Assembly (NCBI RefSeq): GCF_030409845.1 | Contig: NZ_JAUFQQ010000003.1 | Location: forward strand, 372,001-436,000 | Length of the DNA: 64,000 nt | Origin: Flavobacterium branchiarum | Lineage (GTDB): Bacteria > Bacteroidota > Bacteroidia > Flavobacteriales > Flavobacteriaceae | Direction of reading: 5' to 3' | Shown here: in pieces, positions 11,101 to 18,777 of the stretch | Numbering within the stretch: the stretch's first letter is position 1 | How the letters are laid out: each line of letters starts with the position of its first letter | Position numbers and translations under genes: made by a program | The notes under the pieces: model-generated | Databases searched by the model: none | Told to the model about the DNA's origin: nothing | What the model saw: only the letters and a program-made list of their open reading frames with translations

Positions 11101-11234
11101 TTTGTGACAATATCATTGGCCGTTTTTACCTTGCCTAAATTTTCATTTTCGATTACTTTGTTCCAGTTTTTGTCATATTGTTGACCAAATAGTGAAGTTG
11201 AAATTAGAAATAATATAAAATAGATGTTCTTCAT
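5178..11234 (-). CDS. Alpha-2-macroglobulin family protein with intact thioester motif
   Basis: Very large (2018 aa) periplasmic protein of the bacterial alpha-2-macroglobulin family, thought to trap and cross-link attacking proteases. It has a Sec signal peptide (about 1-18) and no lipobox Cys, unlike E. coli YfhM. The long Flavobacteriia-type N-terminal helical region is followed by MG domains (MG2 with RPGQTVYYKG near 560). A low-complexity, probably bait-like stretch spans about 1165-1245. The A2M domain lies around 1245-1330 (ALTSWKLRLLA). The thioester motif CAEQ starts at Cys1472 within YEHECAEQTF, followed by the alpha-toroid thioester domain and a C-terminal receptor-like domain. The usual bacterial partner pbpC is not adjacent. 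The gene is monocistronic and divergent from the TPR pseudogene. Confidence 0.93.
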   Translation of the reverse strand: MKNIYFILFLISTSLFGQQYDKNWNKVIENENLGKVKTANDIVTKIYKKAVKQNDEVQIIKCFFYQSKYSQVIDEDAQTKIINNLKSDINQVSIPSKAILNLIYAKCLDDYYDRNGYTIRNRTNTVEVEDDFLTWSTVNFENQIKNAFDKTLENEAVLKATPLTNYEAIFEYLTLEKFKTQNLFDYIISENIASYTKKLRTWEIKKSDFVVYKKELLGKAEGFIKLNFDFVTNENLSTVLSLYQKREIDQPTAENQFNRILFSKNHLIENNDDFVNALNVLQKSTKEEHLIQKIQLQKAILLEQQASKLTYPDYNIKAITILDSIIKINNRSNAYKLALERKGNITSKSINIELQKYTYNDENTRAYINYRNVNQLSVSFYKINQKQLKEYSENSNRRDSLAHSIIKEKKPLLSKSYTLENKKDYFEYSTEVLLPNLKTGSYIVCFESESDTKDKKAFTFETVTTSNISVLGSQNESQETLQVLDRKTGKPLENVTIKSSTFNIKTDKNGLASHKKNYNDNYNYETIEFSNANDTILINKNYVKYNSVYNANDKDDSEAKIEFYLDRAIYRPGQTVYYKGIAIQKNKKRTSVIPNTNFKIIFKDANYTALKEIEVITNEFGSFNGEFILPKNGSTGRFTLIATKPTYLEKTNSYFKQEPTNKNWNNTNLQNSQTFFTVEEYKRPKFEVTFESKKGSFKLNQSIQVNGIAKAFAGSNITDAKVSYTVTRYVTFFRNYYGREETEILATEETKTDASGKFVINFIATPSKNLNKEQLPIFNYNINVSVTDINGETRTAETTIKIGYHDLILYAYLPNEIETKDKNEIILTSTNLNGEFLATKGEIKIYHVSPFSNKFKPRIWDNPEIKSISDQDFERLFPYENNKKDTLDKVVETLVYSKKIDTEKDKKIALDFISNYKSGNYKVVFSAKDSFSNVIESISKFKLIQSKDKYNTEKLFTAKQINVDPKKDGFVLIKITSVIPELYIVTTGNYDSKVFFEETKRLQNNEVIIKIPLREEFERLIKLGFESVFENQTFKDEVAVNLKSTPKTLNWKVESFRNKIQPGGNENWSFQLNALDTNNEAEVLASMYDSSLDQFTTKDWNNLNFNQYNYNGINTKTSLGFEKVYTSIQKLNTNLPFNEIQNENSELKWFGFNFNSSTYQINDKKIGSENIKGDPDAVLTVEPVGTGTAAVVEEDNNIYPASYATQNLNEIVFVKPVIAKAKEFTSEPMKEIEALTQVKARKNLSETAFFLPNLRTDSRGNVSFNFTSPEALTSWKLRLLAHNKDAISSYLEKSVITQKELMILPNFPRFFREKDTIVISTKISNITNKAKDGIAILQLFDATTMQPIDAKMLNSKNLKNFSVSAFGNTTATWTITIPEGLQGVQYKILAKAGNFSDGEENILPVLTNNILVTESLPIWVPENSKKEYTFENLKNNNSTTLRNHQFTLEYTSNPSWIAIQSLPYLMEYEHECAEQTFARFYANALATEIISSNPKIATVFEDWRKNGKLNSKLEENEELKSIILAETPWLNDAQTEGEKKKNLALLFDLEKMKASQESIFQKLKQKQKASGGFSWFDGNDENEYITRHILAGLGHLSKLDKTEDNLSKIDEIAKTGITYLDQKFLAYYKIRTKGLKTIDKLLWSNPNSDLHYLYTRSFYLDKYPLTDTLKKATKLYLETAKKDWLSYSLYEKGLATLILNRFGEKDTAKAILTSLKETSSTNEDWGMYWIANKSGWYWYQAPIETQALLIEAFTEISNDTKSVDAMKVWLLKNKQTKNWPTTKSTTEAIYALLMQGTDWLSVKDNTIIKLGNEKISTKKLSESEKEAETGYIKLNWKADEVKKEMNAIVIENKSKVPGFGGAYWQYFEDLDKIKNNSGAVLSVAKELYLKKSTLKGSKLEKITSNNPLKIGDLVTVRLIITAKENTEFVHLKDMRASCFEPVNVLSEYQYKDRLGYYMSTKDAATHFFFDTINKGTYVIEYDIRVNNTGEFSNGISTIKSMYAPEYSSHTKGIRIKVK

Positions 11235-11342
11235 AAAATTTGGTTTTTTGTTGTTTGAAAAGAAAATATTGGTTTCGGATATAATTTCTGTACAAATTAC
11301 TAATTTATGTTAAAAAACAAATGATAGATTTTATATTTCCAC

Positions 11343-11350
11343 TATTTTTG
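11343..11350 (+). promoter_or_regulatory. -7 box abutting the TPR pseudogene start
   Basis: TATTTTTG fits TAnnTTTG and ends 4 nt before the ATG at 11355, so a transcript would be leaderless or nearly so. No clear -33 TTG is present. Confidence 0.35.
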
Positions 11351-11354
11351 ATGT

Positions 11355-12050
11355 ATGAAACAAATAGTAATTATTTTTCTTTTATTTCCGACTTTATTTT
11401 GGTCGCAATCAGCATTTGAGAAAGGGAAAAAATTATTTGAATCTCAAAATTTTGATAAAGCAGAAGCTTTTTTTTAATCAGCTTTAAAAGAAAACCCTTC
11501 AGATTTTAAATCTATAGAATATTTGGGTGATATTGCTGGTCACAATAAAAAGTGGAATGATGCTGTAGGTTACTATAAAAAGCTAAAAGAGTTAAAGCCA
11601 GCTGTTGCTAATAATTTTTATAAATGCGGAGGTGCTTTAGGAATGAAAGCTCTAGAGGTAAATAATTTTAAGGCACTTAGAATGATCGACGAAATAAGGG
11701 AGGCTTTTGAGCAAGCAATTGTGCTAAATCCAAAGCATATTGGAGCGCGTTGGTCTCTAATAGAATTAAATTTACAGTTACCTGCAATTGTTGGAGGAAG
11801 TCAAGCTAAAGCTATGAAATACTCGGATGAATTATTAAAATTATCCCCAATAGATGGATATATGTCAAGAGGGCATATTGATGAATATTTTAAAAGATAT
11901 TCAGATGCTGAGCGACAATATAGACATGCGATTATAGTAAGTAAATCTAAAGCAAGTTATACTATGCTTGCGAACTTATACCAAAAGAAAATGAATCAGC
12001 CTGTTAAGGCAAAAGAAGTTTTGGAAGAGTATAGAAATATTCAAAACTGA
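11355..12050 (+). pseudogene. TPR-repeat secreted protein interrupted by an in-frame stop
   Basis: An ATG at 11355 opens a frame with a signal peptide (ending LFWSQ) and a first TPR-like helix (FEKGKKLFESQNFDKAEAFF). A TAA at 11475-11477 (codon 41) then stops it. The same frame continues without interruption to 12050 and resumes mid-helix (SALKENPSDFKS), giving several further tetratricopeptide-like units. Reading the stop as CAA (Gln) would give a seamless 231-aa protein, so the lesion is a single C-to-T type nonsense change rather than a frameshift. It lies at the end of an 8-T run. Either the gene is recently inactivated, the downstream part is made from an internal start (TTG at 11523), or the base is a sequencing error. 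Upstream of mpl by 41 nt. Confidence 0.75.
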
Positions 12051-12091
12051 TTTAATCAAGAAAAAATAAACGAATAACTGAGCAAACTAAA

Positions 12092-13447
12092 ATGAAAACA
12101 CATTTTATAGCCATAGGCGGTAGCGCCATGCACAATTTAGCACTAGCATTGCATAATAAAGGATACCAAGTTACAGGAAGTGACGATGCTATTTTTGAAC
12201 CTTCTAAATCAAGATTAGAAAAAAAAGGATTACTACCGTTAGAAATGGGATGGTTTCCTGAAAAAATCACTTCAGATATTGAAGCTGTAATTTTAGGTAT
12301 GCATGCTAAGGCAGACAATCCTGAATTATTAAAAGCTCAAGAATTAGGACTAAAAATCTATTCTTACCCAGAGTTTTTATATGAGCAATCTAAGAACAAA
12401 ACCAGAGTTGTTATTGGTGGTTCTCACGGAAAAACTACAATTACTTCGATGATTCTCCATGTAATGCATTATCATAATATCGAAGTTGATTATATGGTTG
12501 GTGCGCAATTAGAAGGTTTTGATACAATGGTACATCTTACCGAAGAGAACGATTTTATGGTTCTAGAAGGAGATGAGTATTTATCTTCTCCTATAGACAG
12601 AAGACCAAAGTTTCATTTGTATCAACCTAATATTGCTTTAATATCTGGAATTGCTTGGGATCACATTAATGTTTTTCCAACTTATGAAAATTATGTTGAG
12701 CAGTTTGAAATTTTCATAGGGAAAATTACAAATGGCGGTATTTTAGTTTATAATGAAAATGATCCAGAGGTAAAACGTGTGGCAGAAGAAGCTACAAATC
12801 CAATTCGTAAGTTAGGATATCATACGCCAAATTATTCAGTACAAGATGGAGTTACACTCTTAGAAACACCAGAAGGGAATATGCCGATTGAAGTTTTTGG
12901 AGCACATAACTTAAACAATCTTGCTGGAGCAAAATGGATTTGTCAAAATATGGGTGTAGATGAAGCTGAATTTTACGAGGCTATTGCTAGTTTCAAAGGG
13001 GCTTCTAAACGCTTAGAGAAAATAGCTGAAGCAAAAGGGAAAGTTGCTTATAAAGATTTTGCACATTCACCTAGTAAAGTTGCCGCAACAACAAAAGCAG
13101 TTAAAGAACAATATCCGAATCGTACTTTAGTTGCTTGTTTAGAATTACATACTTATAGCAGTCTAAATGCAGCGTTTTTAAAAGAATATGAAGGGGCATT
13201 ACAATATGCAGATGTTGCTGTTGTTTTTTATTCGCCAGATGCAGTAAAAATTAAGCAACTAGATGAAGTTACTTATGAGCAAATAGCGACAGCATTCAAT
13301 CGCGAAGATTTGATTATTTATACAAATCCAAATGATTTTAAAGAATACTTGTTCAATCTTAATTTAGAGAATACAGCATTGTTATTGATGAGTTCAGGAA
13401 ATTATGGTGGATTGAACTTTGATGATGTAAAAGGATTGATTGAATAA
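12092..13447 (+). CDS. mpl: UDP-MurNAc:L-Ala-gamma-D-Glu-meso-DAP ligase (Mpl)
   Basis: Cytoplasmic Mur-ligase-family enzyme that attaches recycled muropeptide tripeptide to UDP-MurNAc in peptidoglycan recycling. The N-terminal Rossmann part has AIGGSAMHNLAL (6-18). The ATP-binding P-loop is GGSHGKTT (109-116). The Mur-ligase middle domain has LEGDEY, and the C-terminal domain has the LELHTYSSLN stretch. Length 451 aa and SAMHNLA rather than the MurC GIGMSG form favour Mpl over MurC. The start at 12092 lies 41 nt after the TPR pseudogene, so the two may be co-transcribed. A terminator follows. Confidence 0.93.
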   Translation: MKTHFIAIGGSAMHNLALALHNKGYQVTGSDDAIFEPSKSRLEKKGLLPLEMGWFPEKITSDIEAVILGMHAKADNPELLKAQELGLKIYSYPEFLYEQSKNKTRVVIGGSHGKTTITSMILHVMHYHNIEVDYMVGAQLEGFDTMVHLTEENDFMVLEGDEYLSSPIDRRPKFHLYQPNIALISGIAWDHINVFPTYENYVEQFEIFIGKITNGGILVYNENDPEVKRVAEEATNPIRKLGYHTPNYSVQDGVTLLETPEGNMPIEVFGAHNLNNLAGAKWICQNMGVDEAEFYEAIASFKGASKRLEKIAEAKGKVAYKDFAHSPSKVAATTKAVKEQYPNRTLVACLELHTYSSLNAAFLKEYEGALQYADVAVVFYSPDAVKIKQLDEVTYEQIATAFNREDLIIYTNPNDFKEYLFNLNLENTALLLMSSGNYGGLNFDDVKGLIE

Positions 13448-13478
13448 TCCCAGTTTTACTCCAATTAAAATAGCTATT

Positions 13479-13512
13479 AAAGCCAACACCATTGCGTAGT
13501 TGGCTTTTTTTT
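13479..13512 (+). terminator. Terminator after mpl
   Basis: Stem AAAGCCAAC (13479-13487) with GTTGGCTTT (13499-13507), followed by a T-rich tail. It lies just before the convergent DUF1287 gene. Confidence 0.8.
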
Positions 13513-14134
13513 ATTTTATATATTTATAGTGCCCGATAATTTTATATTTAAATAAACAGTCTTCTAATACTTGGCCTCCTCCCACATTGTGAACGATTAA
13601 GTTTCTTTTTCCATCACGTGTTTTTCTATTAGTGATAATTCCAATATGAGGAAGTTTTTCATTTATCATCCATGTTACAATTTCTCCAGTTTTATATGTT
13701 AAGGGGTCTTCGTTTATGGTTAGTTTTTGTCCTTTCCTTTCAAAAAAAACTTCCAAATTAGGTACCCTTCTGTGATCTATATTAGTGTCAGTTTTTGTTA
13801 GTCCCCATATTTTTAAGCTCGGATATTTCGAATAATTGGCAACCATATCTTCATGGACTTCTTTTTGTAAATCAATGTTTAATATTCGATAAGATCTTAT
13901 AATTACGTCTGTGCAAACTCCTTTGTCTTTAGGGACATCTCCTTTTGGGTATTTTATCGATATATAAGCTGGGTCATATTTTATCGTTGGATCTATTATT
14001 GAAATGGCAGCATCAGATAGTTTCTCTTCAAATGTTCTGTTTGTTGAAATTTTATGCGATGTGTTTTTTTCTCTTTGTTCTTGTTTGCACGAAGAACAGA
14101 GTAGAGCTATTAATAAGAGAATACTATATTTCAT
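13511..14134 (-). CDS. DUF1287 lipoprotein
   Basis: About 207 aa. A longer start at 14158 is possible, but the ATG at 14134 gives a compact lipoprotein signal (KYSILLLIALLCSSC, Cys16) whereas the longer form puts charged residues ahead of it, so I chose 14134. The rest matches the DUF1287 family (relatives of E. coli YijF). It shows KGVCTDVIIRSYR, in which Cys and Asp are likely functional residues of a papain/NlpC-like fold, then the DHRRVPNLEVFF block and a C-terminal HIGIITNR and HNVGGG. The Cys-His arrangement suggests a peptidase or amidase acting at the envelope, but no activity is established for the family as far as I know. Convergent with mpl. Confidence 0.78.
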   Translation of the reverse strand: MKYSILLLIALLCSSCKQEQREKNTSHKISTNRTFEEKLSDAAISIIDPTIKYDPAYISIKYPKGDVPKDKGVCTDVIIRSYRILNIDLQKEVHEDMVANYSKYPSLKIWGLTKTDTNIDHRRVPNLEVFFERKGQKLTINEDPLTYKTGEIVTWMINEKLPHIGIITNRKTRDGKRNLIVHNVGGGQVLEDCLFKYKIIGHYKYIK

Positions 14135-14201
14135 TCTTTTTTCTTTAAATTTAATCATATTTCAAATAGCTTTAATTTTTTTTGACTGAATTTTCTTCTT
14201 T

Positions 14202-14231
14202 TCTGTGTAAATTAGCCGAAAAATACATTTG
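14202..14231 (+). promoter_or_regulatory. Likely promoter of the radC operon
   Basis: -7 box TACATTTG at 14224-14231 preceded, 18 nt earlier, by a degenerate -33 TCTG (14202-14205). A leader of about 70 nt would run to the radC start. Confidence 0.4.
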
Positions 14232-14308
14232 TATGAATACTTGGGTTAAGTTGTGTGGAAACCTAATAAGAATTCTAACTCATATGTAATAAAATTTTTG
14301 ATATATTT

Positions 14309-15001
14309 ATGGAGTTAACACATTTACCTATTACTGTTTGGTCTGAGGATGATAAGCCACGTGAAAAATTGATTCTTAAAGGAAAAAATGCTTTAAGTGA
14401 TGCAGAATTAATAGCTATATTAATAGGCTCAGGAAGTAGAAATGAATCAGCTGTTGATTTGAGTAAACGGATTCTTTCTAGTGTAGATAATAATCTGAAT
14501 TCGTTAGGTAAATTATCTCTAGCTCAATTAATAGCTTTTAAAGGAATAGGGAATGCAAAAGCAATTTCGATAATTGCTGCTACAGAGTTAGGTCGACGCA
14601 GAAGAGTGGAGGATATTGTAGAGTTAACAAAGATTACATCTAGCAAAAAGGTTTTTGAAATCATGTTGCCAATTATTGGAGAGTTACCACATGAAGAGTT
14701 TTGGGTTTTATTTTTAAATAATTCGAATAATGTTATTTTAAAATCTCAATTAAGTAAAGGAGGAATTTCGGGTACTATTGTAGATGTACGCTTGGTTTTT
14801 AAATTAGCGCTTGAAAATGGAGCTACTGGCTTAATATTGTGTCATAATCATCCTTCGGGAGTTTTGAAACCAAGTCAAGCTGATAAACAAATTACAAATA
14901 AATTGAAATTAGCAGGGGAGAGTTTAGATGTTAAAGTTTTAGACCATTTGATTATAACTGAGACAAAATATTATAGTTTTGTAGATGAAGGAATTTTTTA
15001 A
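14309..15001 (+). CDS. radC: RadC/YeeS-family JAB-domain protein
   Basis: 230 aa. The N-terminal helix-hairpin-helix DNA-binding region (LIAFKGIGNAKA, 74-85) is followed by an MPN/JAMM metalloprotease-like domain. The zinc motif is complete: H179-N-H181-P-S-G and Asp192, with the acidic residues near 129-130 in HEEFWVLF. It is historically called a DNA repair protein, but the biochemical role is unsettled, and JAMM residues suggest a peptidase or nuclease-associated function. First gene of a tight operon with yjjG (2-nt gap). Confidence 0.93.
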   Translation: MELTHLPITVWSEDDKPREKLILKGKNALSDAELIAILIGSGSRNESAVDLSKRILSSVDNNLNSLGKLSLAQLIAFKGIGNAKAISIIAATELGRRRRVEDIVELTKITSSKKVFEIMLPIIGELPHEEFWVLFLNNSNNVILKSQLSKGGISGTIVDVRLVFKLALENGATGLILCHNHPSGVLKPSQADKQITNKLKLAGESLDVKVLDHLIITETKYYSFVDEGIF

Positions 15002-15003
15002 GA

Positions 15004-15696
15004 ATGAAAAACAATACCATGATTACTGACATCTTTTTTGATTTGGATCATACCCTTTGGGATTTTGATAAAAATTCAGAATTAGCTTTTGAAACTATTT
15101 TAAAAGAAAGCCATCCAACGATTAATATTACGGAGTTTATTGAAGCGTATATTCCAATAAATCAAGCGTGTTGGAAATTGTACCAGAACGATAAAATTTC
15201 GCATATAGAATTGCGTTATAATAGATTGAAGCATACTTTTGATGCTTTAAATTATGTGATTTCTGATGAATTAATTGATGAAATGTCTGAAGATTATATC
15301 CGAATATTACCAGACAATAATGCTCTTTTTGATGGAGCAATTGAGATATTAGAATATCTAAAAGATAAATACAATTTGCATATTATTACAAATGGATTTG
15401 CAGACGTTCAAGATAGGAAAATAACCAATTCGAATATTGGATCTTATTTTCAAACCATCACCAACTCTGAGATGGCAGGAGTAAAGAAGCCTAATCCTAT
15501 AATTTTTGAATATGCATTGAATGCTGCCAATTCTAAAAAAGAAAATAGTATTATGATTGGTGATTGTCTTGAAGCGGATATAGAAGGTGCTTTAAATGCT
15601 GGAATCGATGCGATTTTCTTTAATGATAAAAAAAGCGAAGCGCAACAAAATATAAAACAAATTAATCATTTATTAGAACTAAAAAAATATTTATAA
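15004..15696 (+). CDS. yjjG: YjjG-family HAD noncanonical pyrimidine nucleotidase
   Basis: HAD-superfamily phosphatase that dephosphorylates nucleoside monophosphates, including non-canonical pyrimidine nucleotides, as a house-cleaning enzyme. The nucleophile motif DLDHT is at Asp13/Asp15, motif II is ITNGF, motif III Lys lies in GVKKPNP, and motif IV is GDCLEADIEGA. An alpha-helical cap sits between motifs I and II. The start at 15004 leaves a 2-nt gap to radC; ATG at 15019 is an alternative that would shorten it by five residues. Closely followed by a hypothetical gene (4-nt gap). Confidence 0.88.
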   Translation: MKNNTMITDIFFDLDHTLWDFDKNSELAFETILKESHPTINITEFIEAYIPINQACWKLYQNDKISHIELRYNRLKHTFDALNYVISDELIDEMSEDYIRILPDNNALFDGAIEILEYLKDKYNLHIITNGFADVQDRKITNSNIGSYFQTITNSEMAGVKKPNPIIFEYALNAANSKKENSIMIGDCLEADIEGALNAGIDAIFFNDKKSEAQQNIKQINHLLELKKYL

Positions 15697-15700
15697 AACT

Positions 15701-16441
15701 ATGAAAACAAGAATCTTATTAATGCTTTTGTTTATCTCAAGCTTTGGTTTCTCTCAATCCATTAACGATTATAAGGCGGTAGTAATTCCGTTGAAATATG
15801 ATTTTATGAAAAGCGATAATCAGTATAGATTGGCTACACTGACAAAGTTCAATTTGAATAAAGCTGGTTTTGAAGCTTTTTATGCAAATGAGGCAGTTTC
15901 AGAAAATTACAACAGATGTGATTTATTATATATAGATGTAGTTAAAGAAAATGGATTTTTAGTAACAAAGTTGTATGTGACATTTAAAGATTGTTACGGG
16001 AAAATTGTTTTTACATCAGACATAGGAAGAAGTAAAACAAAAGAATATGATTTAGCCTATTCAGAAGCTTTAAATCAAGCTTTTTTGTCTGTTAAGGCTT
16101 TGAATTATAAATACAATGGAAAAGTATCAACTACTCAAAACACTCCATCACCAGCTGTAGCTTCTGCACCTGCGGTAGCGGCTAATAATGCCGTTGTTAA
16201 TACAGTTGTAAATAGTAACGATCCAAACTTATTGTATGCACAGCCTACAGAAACTGGATATCAGTTAATTGATAAAACGCCAAAAGTTGTTATGAAGCTG
16301 ATGAAAACATCTCGTCCAGATTCATTTATAGCTATAAAAGGAGATATTCAAGGTTCTTTAAATGCTAAAGACAACGAATGGTACTTTGAATACTATAAAA
16401 ATGATAAATTAGTTTCAGAAAAAGTAGTCGTTAAATTCTAA
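15701..16441 (+). CDS. Conserved secreted protein of unknown function
   Basis: 246 aa with a signal peptide (1-19, ending FGFSQ). Residues 20-145 form a globular domain with the look of a lipoprotein-assembly or trafficking type fold (VVIPLKYDF, LYIDVV, VTFKDCYGK). Then comes an Ala/Val/Pro/Thr-rich linker (about 146-170) and a small C-terminal beta-rich domain (170-246) ending EKVVVKF. I do not recognise a named domain. It is translationally close to yjjG (4 nt) and is the last gene of the radC operon. The two-domain shape with a flexible linker is typical of flavobacterial periplasmic or surface proteins. Confidence 0.75.
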   Translation: MKTRILLMLLFISSFGFSQSINDYKAVVIPLKYDFMKSDNQYRLATLTKFNLNKAGFEAFYANEAVSENYNRCDLLYIDVVKENGFLVTKLYVTFKDCYGKIVFTSDIGRSKTKEYDLAYSEALNQAFLSVKALNYKYNGKVSTTQNTPSPAVASAPAVAANNAVVNTVVNSNDPNLLYAQPTETGYQLIDKTPKVVMKLMKTSRPDSFIAIKGDIQGSLNAKDNEWYFEYYKNDKLVSEKVVVKF

Positions 16442-16452
16442 GACAAACTGGT

Positions 16453-17730
16453 TTAATAACCGTATTTGTCTTTCCAGCGATTTCTCAAAAACTCCCGGTT
16501 GCTATTCTCTCTAGAATTGTTACCGGGATTATATAGTACAGTTTCAGATATAGCATCGGGCAAAAACTCCTGTTCGGCAAAATTATTTGCATAATCATGC
16601 GAATATTTGTAATCATCCCCATAACCCAGTTCCTTCATAAGTTTAGTAGGAGCATTGCGTAAATGTATAGGTACAGGCAAATCTCCAGTTTGTTTCACAA
16701 GTTGTTGTGCACTACCAATAGCCAAATAAGAGGCATTACTTTTAGGTGAAGTTGCAAGATAAATTGCGCATTGACTTAATATTATTCTGCTTTCAGGATA
16801 ACCAATAGTAGTAACAGCCTGAAAAGCATTATTGGCCATAATAAAGGCAGTAGGGTTTGCATTTCCAATATCTTCACTAGAAAGAATTAGCATTCTTCTA
16901 GCAATAAATTTTACATCTTCACCACCTTCAATCATTCTAGCTAGCCAATAAACGGCACCGTTAGGGTCACTTCCGCGAATTGATTTTATAAAAGCCGAAA
17001 CGATATCATAATGTTGTTCACCACTTTTGTCATATAAAACCGTGTTTTGTTGTACTAACTCAAATACACGATTATTTGTAATAACTATAGCATCACTTGG
17101 AGAGGCATTAATAACTAGTTCAAATATATTTAACAACTTCCTTCCGTCGCCACCAGATAGCCTCAATAATGCTTCGGTTTCTTTTAAATCAATTTTTTTA
17201 GAAGCCAAAACAACATCAGTTTTCATAGCACGATGTAGTAATAATTCTAAATCATTTTTTGTAAAAGCATTCAGAATGTAGACTTGGCATCTTGATAATA
17301 AGGCAGGAATTACTTCAAAACTCGGATTTTCTGTAGTAGCTCCAATAAGTGTAATCCATCCTTTTTCTACAGCAGCAAGAAGCGAATCTTGTTGCGATTT
17401 ACTAAAACGATGAATTTCATCAATAAACAAAATAGGGTTTTTGGCAGTAAATAACCCCCCGCTTTGTTTCGCTTTTTCAATAACATCACGAATGTCTTTA
17501 ACCCCAGAATTAATAGCGCTCAGTATATAAAAAGGGCGTTTAGACTCCTGAGCAATAATTTGCGCTAAAGTCGTTTTTCCAGTTCCAGGAGGTCCCCACA
17601 ATAATAATGAAGGGATAATTCCTTTTACTATTTGTTGTGTTAAAGAACCATTTGGTCCAACCAAATGACTTTGGCTAATATAGTCCTCTAATTTCTGTGG
17701 TCGTATGCGTTCTGCTAATGGTGCTTCCAT
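16453..17730 (-). CDS. rarA: Replication-associated recombination protein RarA (MgsA)
   Basis: AAA+ ATPase of the clamp-loader/WRNIP1 family, acting at stalled replication forks with SSB. Walker A GPPGTGKT is at 46-53, Walker [10 protein letters not shown] at 101-109, sensor 1 at [10 protein letters not shown], the arginine-finger SRC box follows, and the C-terminal tetramerisation domain has [15 protein letters not shown] and [16 protein letters not shown]. Length 425 aa is normal. It is convergent with the radC operon, whose stop is only 11 nt away, and no hairpin terminator is seen between them. It is divergent from the rhomboid gene, with repeat copy A in between. Confidence 0.96.
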   Translation of the reverse strand: MEAPLAERIRPQKLEDYISQSHLVGPNGSLTQQIVKGIIPSLLLWGPPGTGKTTLAQIIAQESKRPFYILSAINSGVKDIRDVIEKAKQSGGLFTAKNPILFIDEIHRFSKSQQDSLLAAVEKGWITLIGATTENPSFEVIPALLSRCQVYILNAFTKNDLELLLHRAMKTDVVLASKKIDLKETEALLRLSGGDGRKLLNIFELVINASPSDAIVITNNRVFELVQQNTVLYDKSGEQHYDIVSAFIKSIRGSDPNGAVYWLARMIEGGEDVKFIARRMLILSSEDIGNANPTAFIMANNAFQAVTTIGYPESRIILSQCAIYLATSPKSNASYLAIGSAQQLVKQTGDLPVPIHLRNAPTKLMKELGYGDDYKYSHDYANNFAEQEFLPDAISETVLYNPGNNSRENSNREFLRNRWKDKYGY

Positions 17731-17783
17731 TTTGTAAAATTACTATTTTCAATTTTGATTTGTCATCACATTTAGTTTTTTTT

Positions 17784-17864
17784 AGGAGCTTCTTCCAGCT
17801 CTTCACTATATCTTTATTATTGCTAAAGACGCAACAATAAAGGATGCCGTTTCGATCTGGGCTA
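17784..17864 (+). repeat. Structured intergenic repeat, copy A
   Basis: About 80 bp sharing its framework with copy B at 56357-56438: a T-run, AGxAGCT, TTCCAGCT, then CTATATCTTT, a hairpin, then AAAGGATG, a TTC block and ATCTGGGCTA. The central hairpin here is CTTTATTATTGC (17812-17823) against GCAACAATAAAG (17831-17842) with one mismatch and a 7-nt loop. The stem sequence differs from copy B but keeps base pairing. The outer TTCCAG and CTGGGCTA can also pair. A short ORF reading through it is not credible as a gene. Confidence 0.75.
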
Positions 17865-17968
17865 TAAAACAGCTTTGGGATTGAATAAGTGTCTGACAAA
17901 ATAGCATTATATTTATTTTGGATAAATTTTTGACATAAATTTCTAACTAATCATAATTATAACCAATA

Positions 17969-18739
17969 GTGGAGAATCCTTTTAAGTTTACCAATTCAGT
18001 TGTTATACTGCCATTGTTTTCTGTATTGTTGTTGTGGATTGTTTATTGGTTACAAATACGGTATGATTTCGATTTTTACGAATACGGTATTTTTCCTAGG
18101 ACATTAACAGGCTTACAAGGAATCATATTTAGTCCTTTTATCCATGCAGATATAAGTCATTTGTATAACAATTCGATACCATTGTTGGTTTTGTTGGCCG
18201 CGCTTCAATTTTTTTACCCAAAGCAAACAGTTCCCGTAATTCTATACGGTATATTATTTTCTGGATTAATTACTTGGATTATAGCTAGACCCAATTATCA
18301 TATAGGAGCAAGTGGGGTAATATATGTTTTGGTGAGTTTTATTTTTTTCAAAGGCATTCAGACGCAATACTACCGATTAGTGGCTTTATCGTTATCTGTT
18401 GTTTTGCTTTACGGTGGAATGATTTGGTATGTTTTTCCTGAAGTAGATACTTCAATCTCATGGGAAGGTCATTTAGCTGGTTTAATAACAGGTTTCCTTA
18501 TATCATTAAAATATAAAACACCTGAATATAAAAAGCCTATTTTATACGATTGGCAACATCCAAATTTCAACCCCGAAGAAGATGCTTTTATGAAACATTT
18601 TGATGAGCAAGGTAATTTTGTTAATCTACCCGAACCAGAAGAGATTATTATTGAGAGAGAATCGTTTTTTACTTCTAGCTTAAATGTCGTTTATGATTTT
18701 GTTGAAGATGAAAATGCTGTAAAAACAAAAAAGAATTAA
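17969..18739 (+). CDS. Rhomboid-family intramembrane serine protease
   Basis: 256 aa with about six hydrophobic segments. The catalytic dyad is present: Ser115 in GASG (113-116) and His168 in EGHLAG. The His64/Asn67-68 pair of the HLYNN motif forms the oxyanion site. A soluble acidic tail of about 70 residues follows the last helix (PNFNPEEDAF onward). It cleaves transmembrane substrates in the inner membrane; the physiological substrate is unknown. A possible alternative start is not obvious, as the ATG... position 17969 is GTG-type (gtg gag aat), so the true start codon should be noted as a non-ATG start. Divergent from rarA and convergent with susD. Confidence 0.9.
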   Translation: MENPFKFTNSVVILPLFSVLLLWIVYWLQIRYDFDFYEYGIFPRTLTGLQGIIFSPFIHADISHLYNNSIPLLVLLAALQFFYPKQTVPVILYGILFSGLITWIIARPNYHIGASGVIYVLVSFIFFKGIQTQYYRLVALSLSVVLLYGGMIWYVFPEVDTSISWEGHLAGLITGFLISLKYKTPEYKKPILYDWQHPNFNPEEDAFMKHFDEQGNFVNLPEPEEIIIERESFFTSSLNVVYDFVEDENAVKTKKN

Positions 18740-18777
18740 AACATACGCTTAATTCTTTTAGATGCTATTCATAAAAA

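Noticed and set aside
17675..17899. 74-aa minus-strand ORF between rarA and the rhomboid gene
   Set aside because: It is a translation of intergenic repeat copy A running into the 5' end of rarA in another frame; no recognisable domain or start context.
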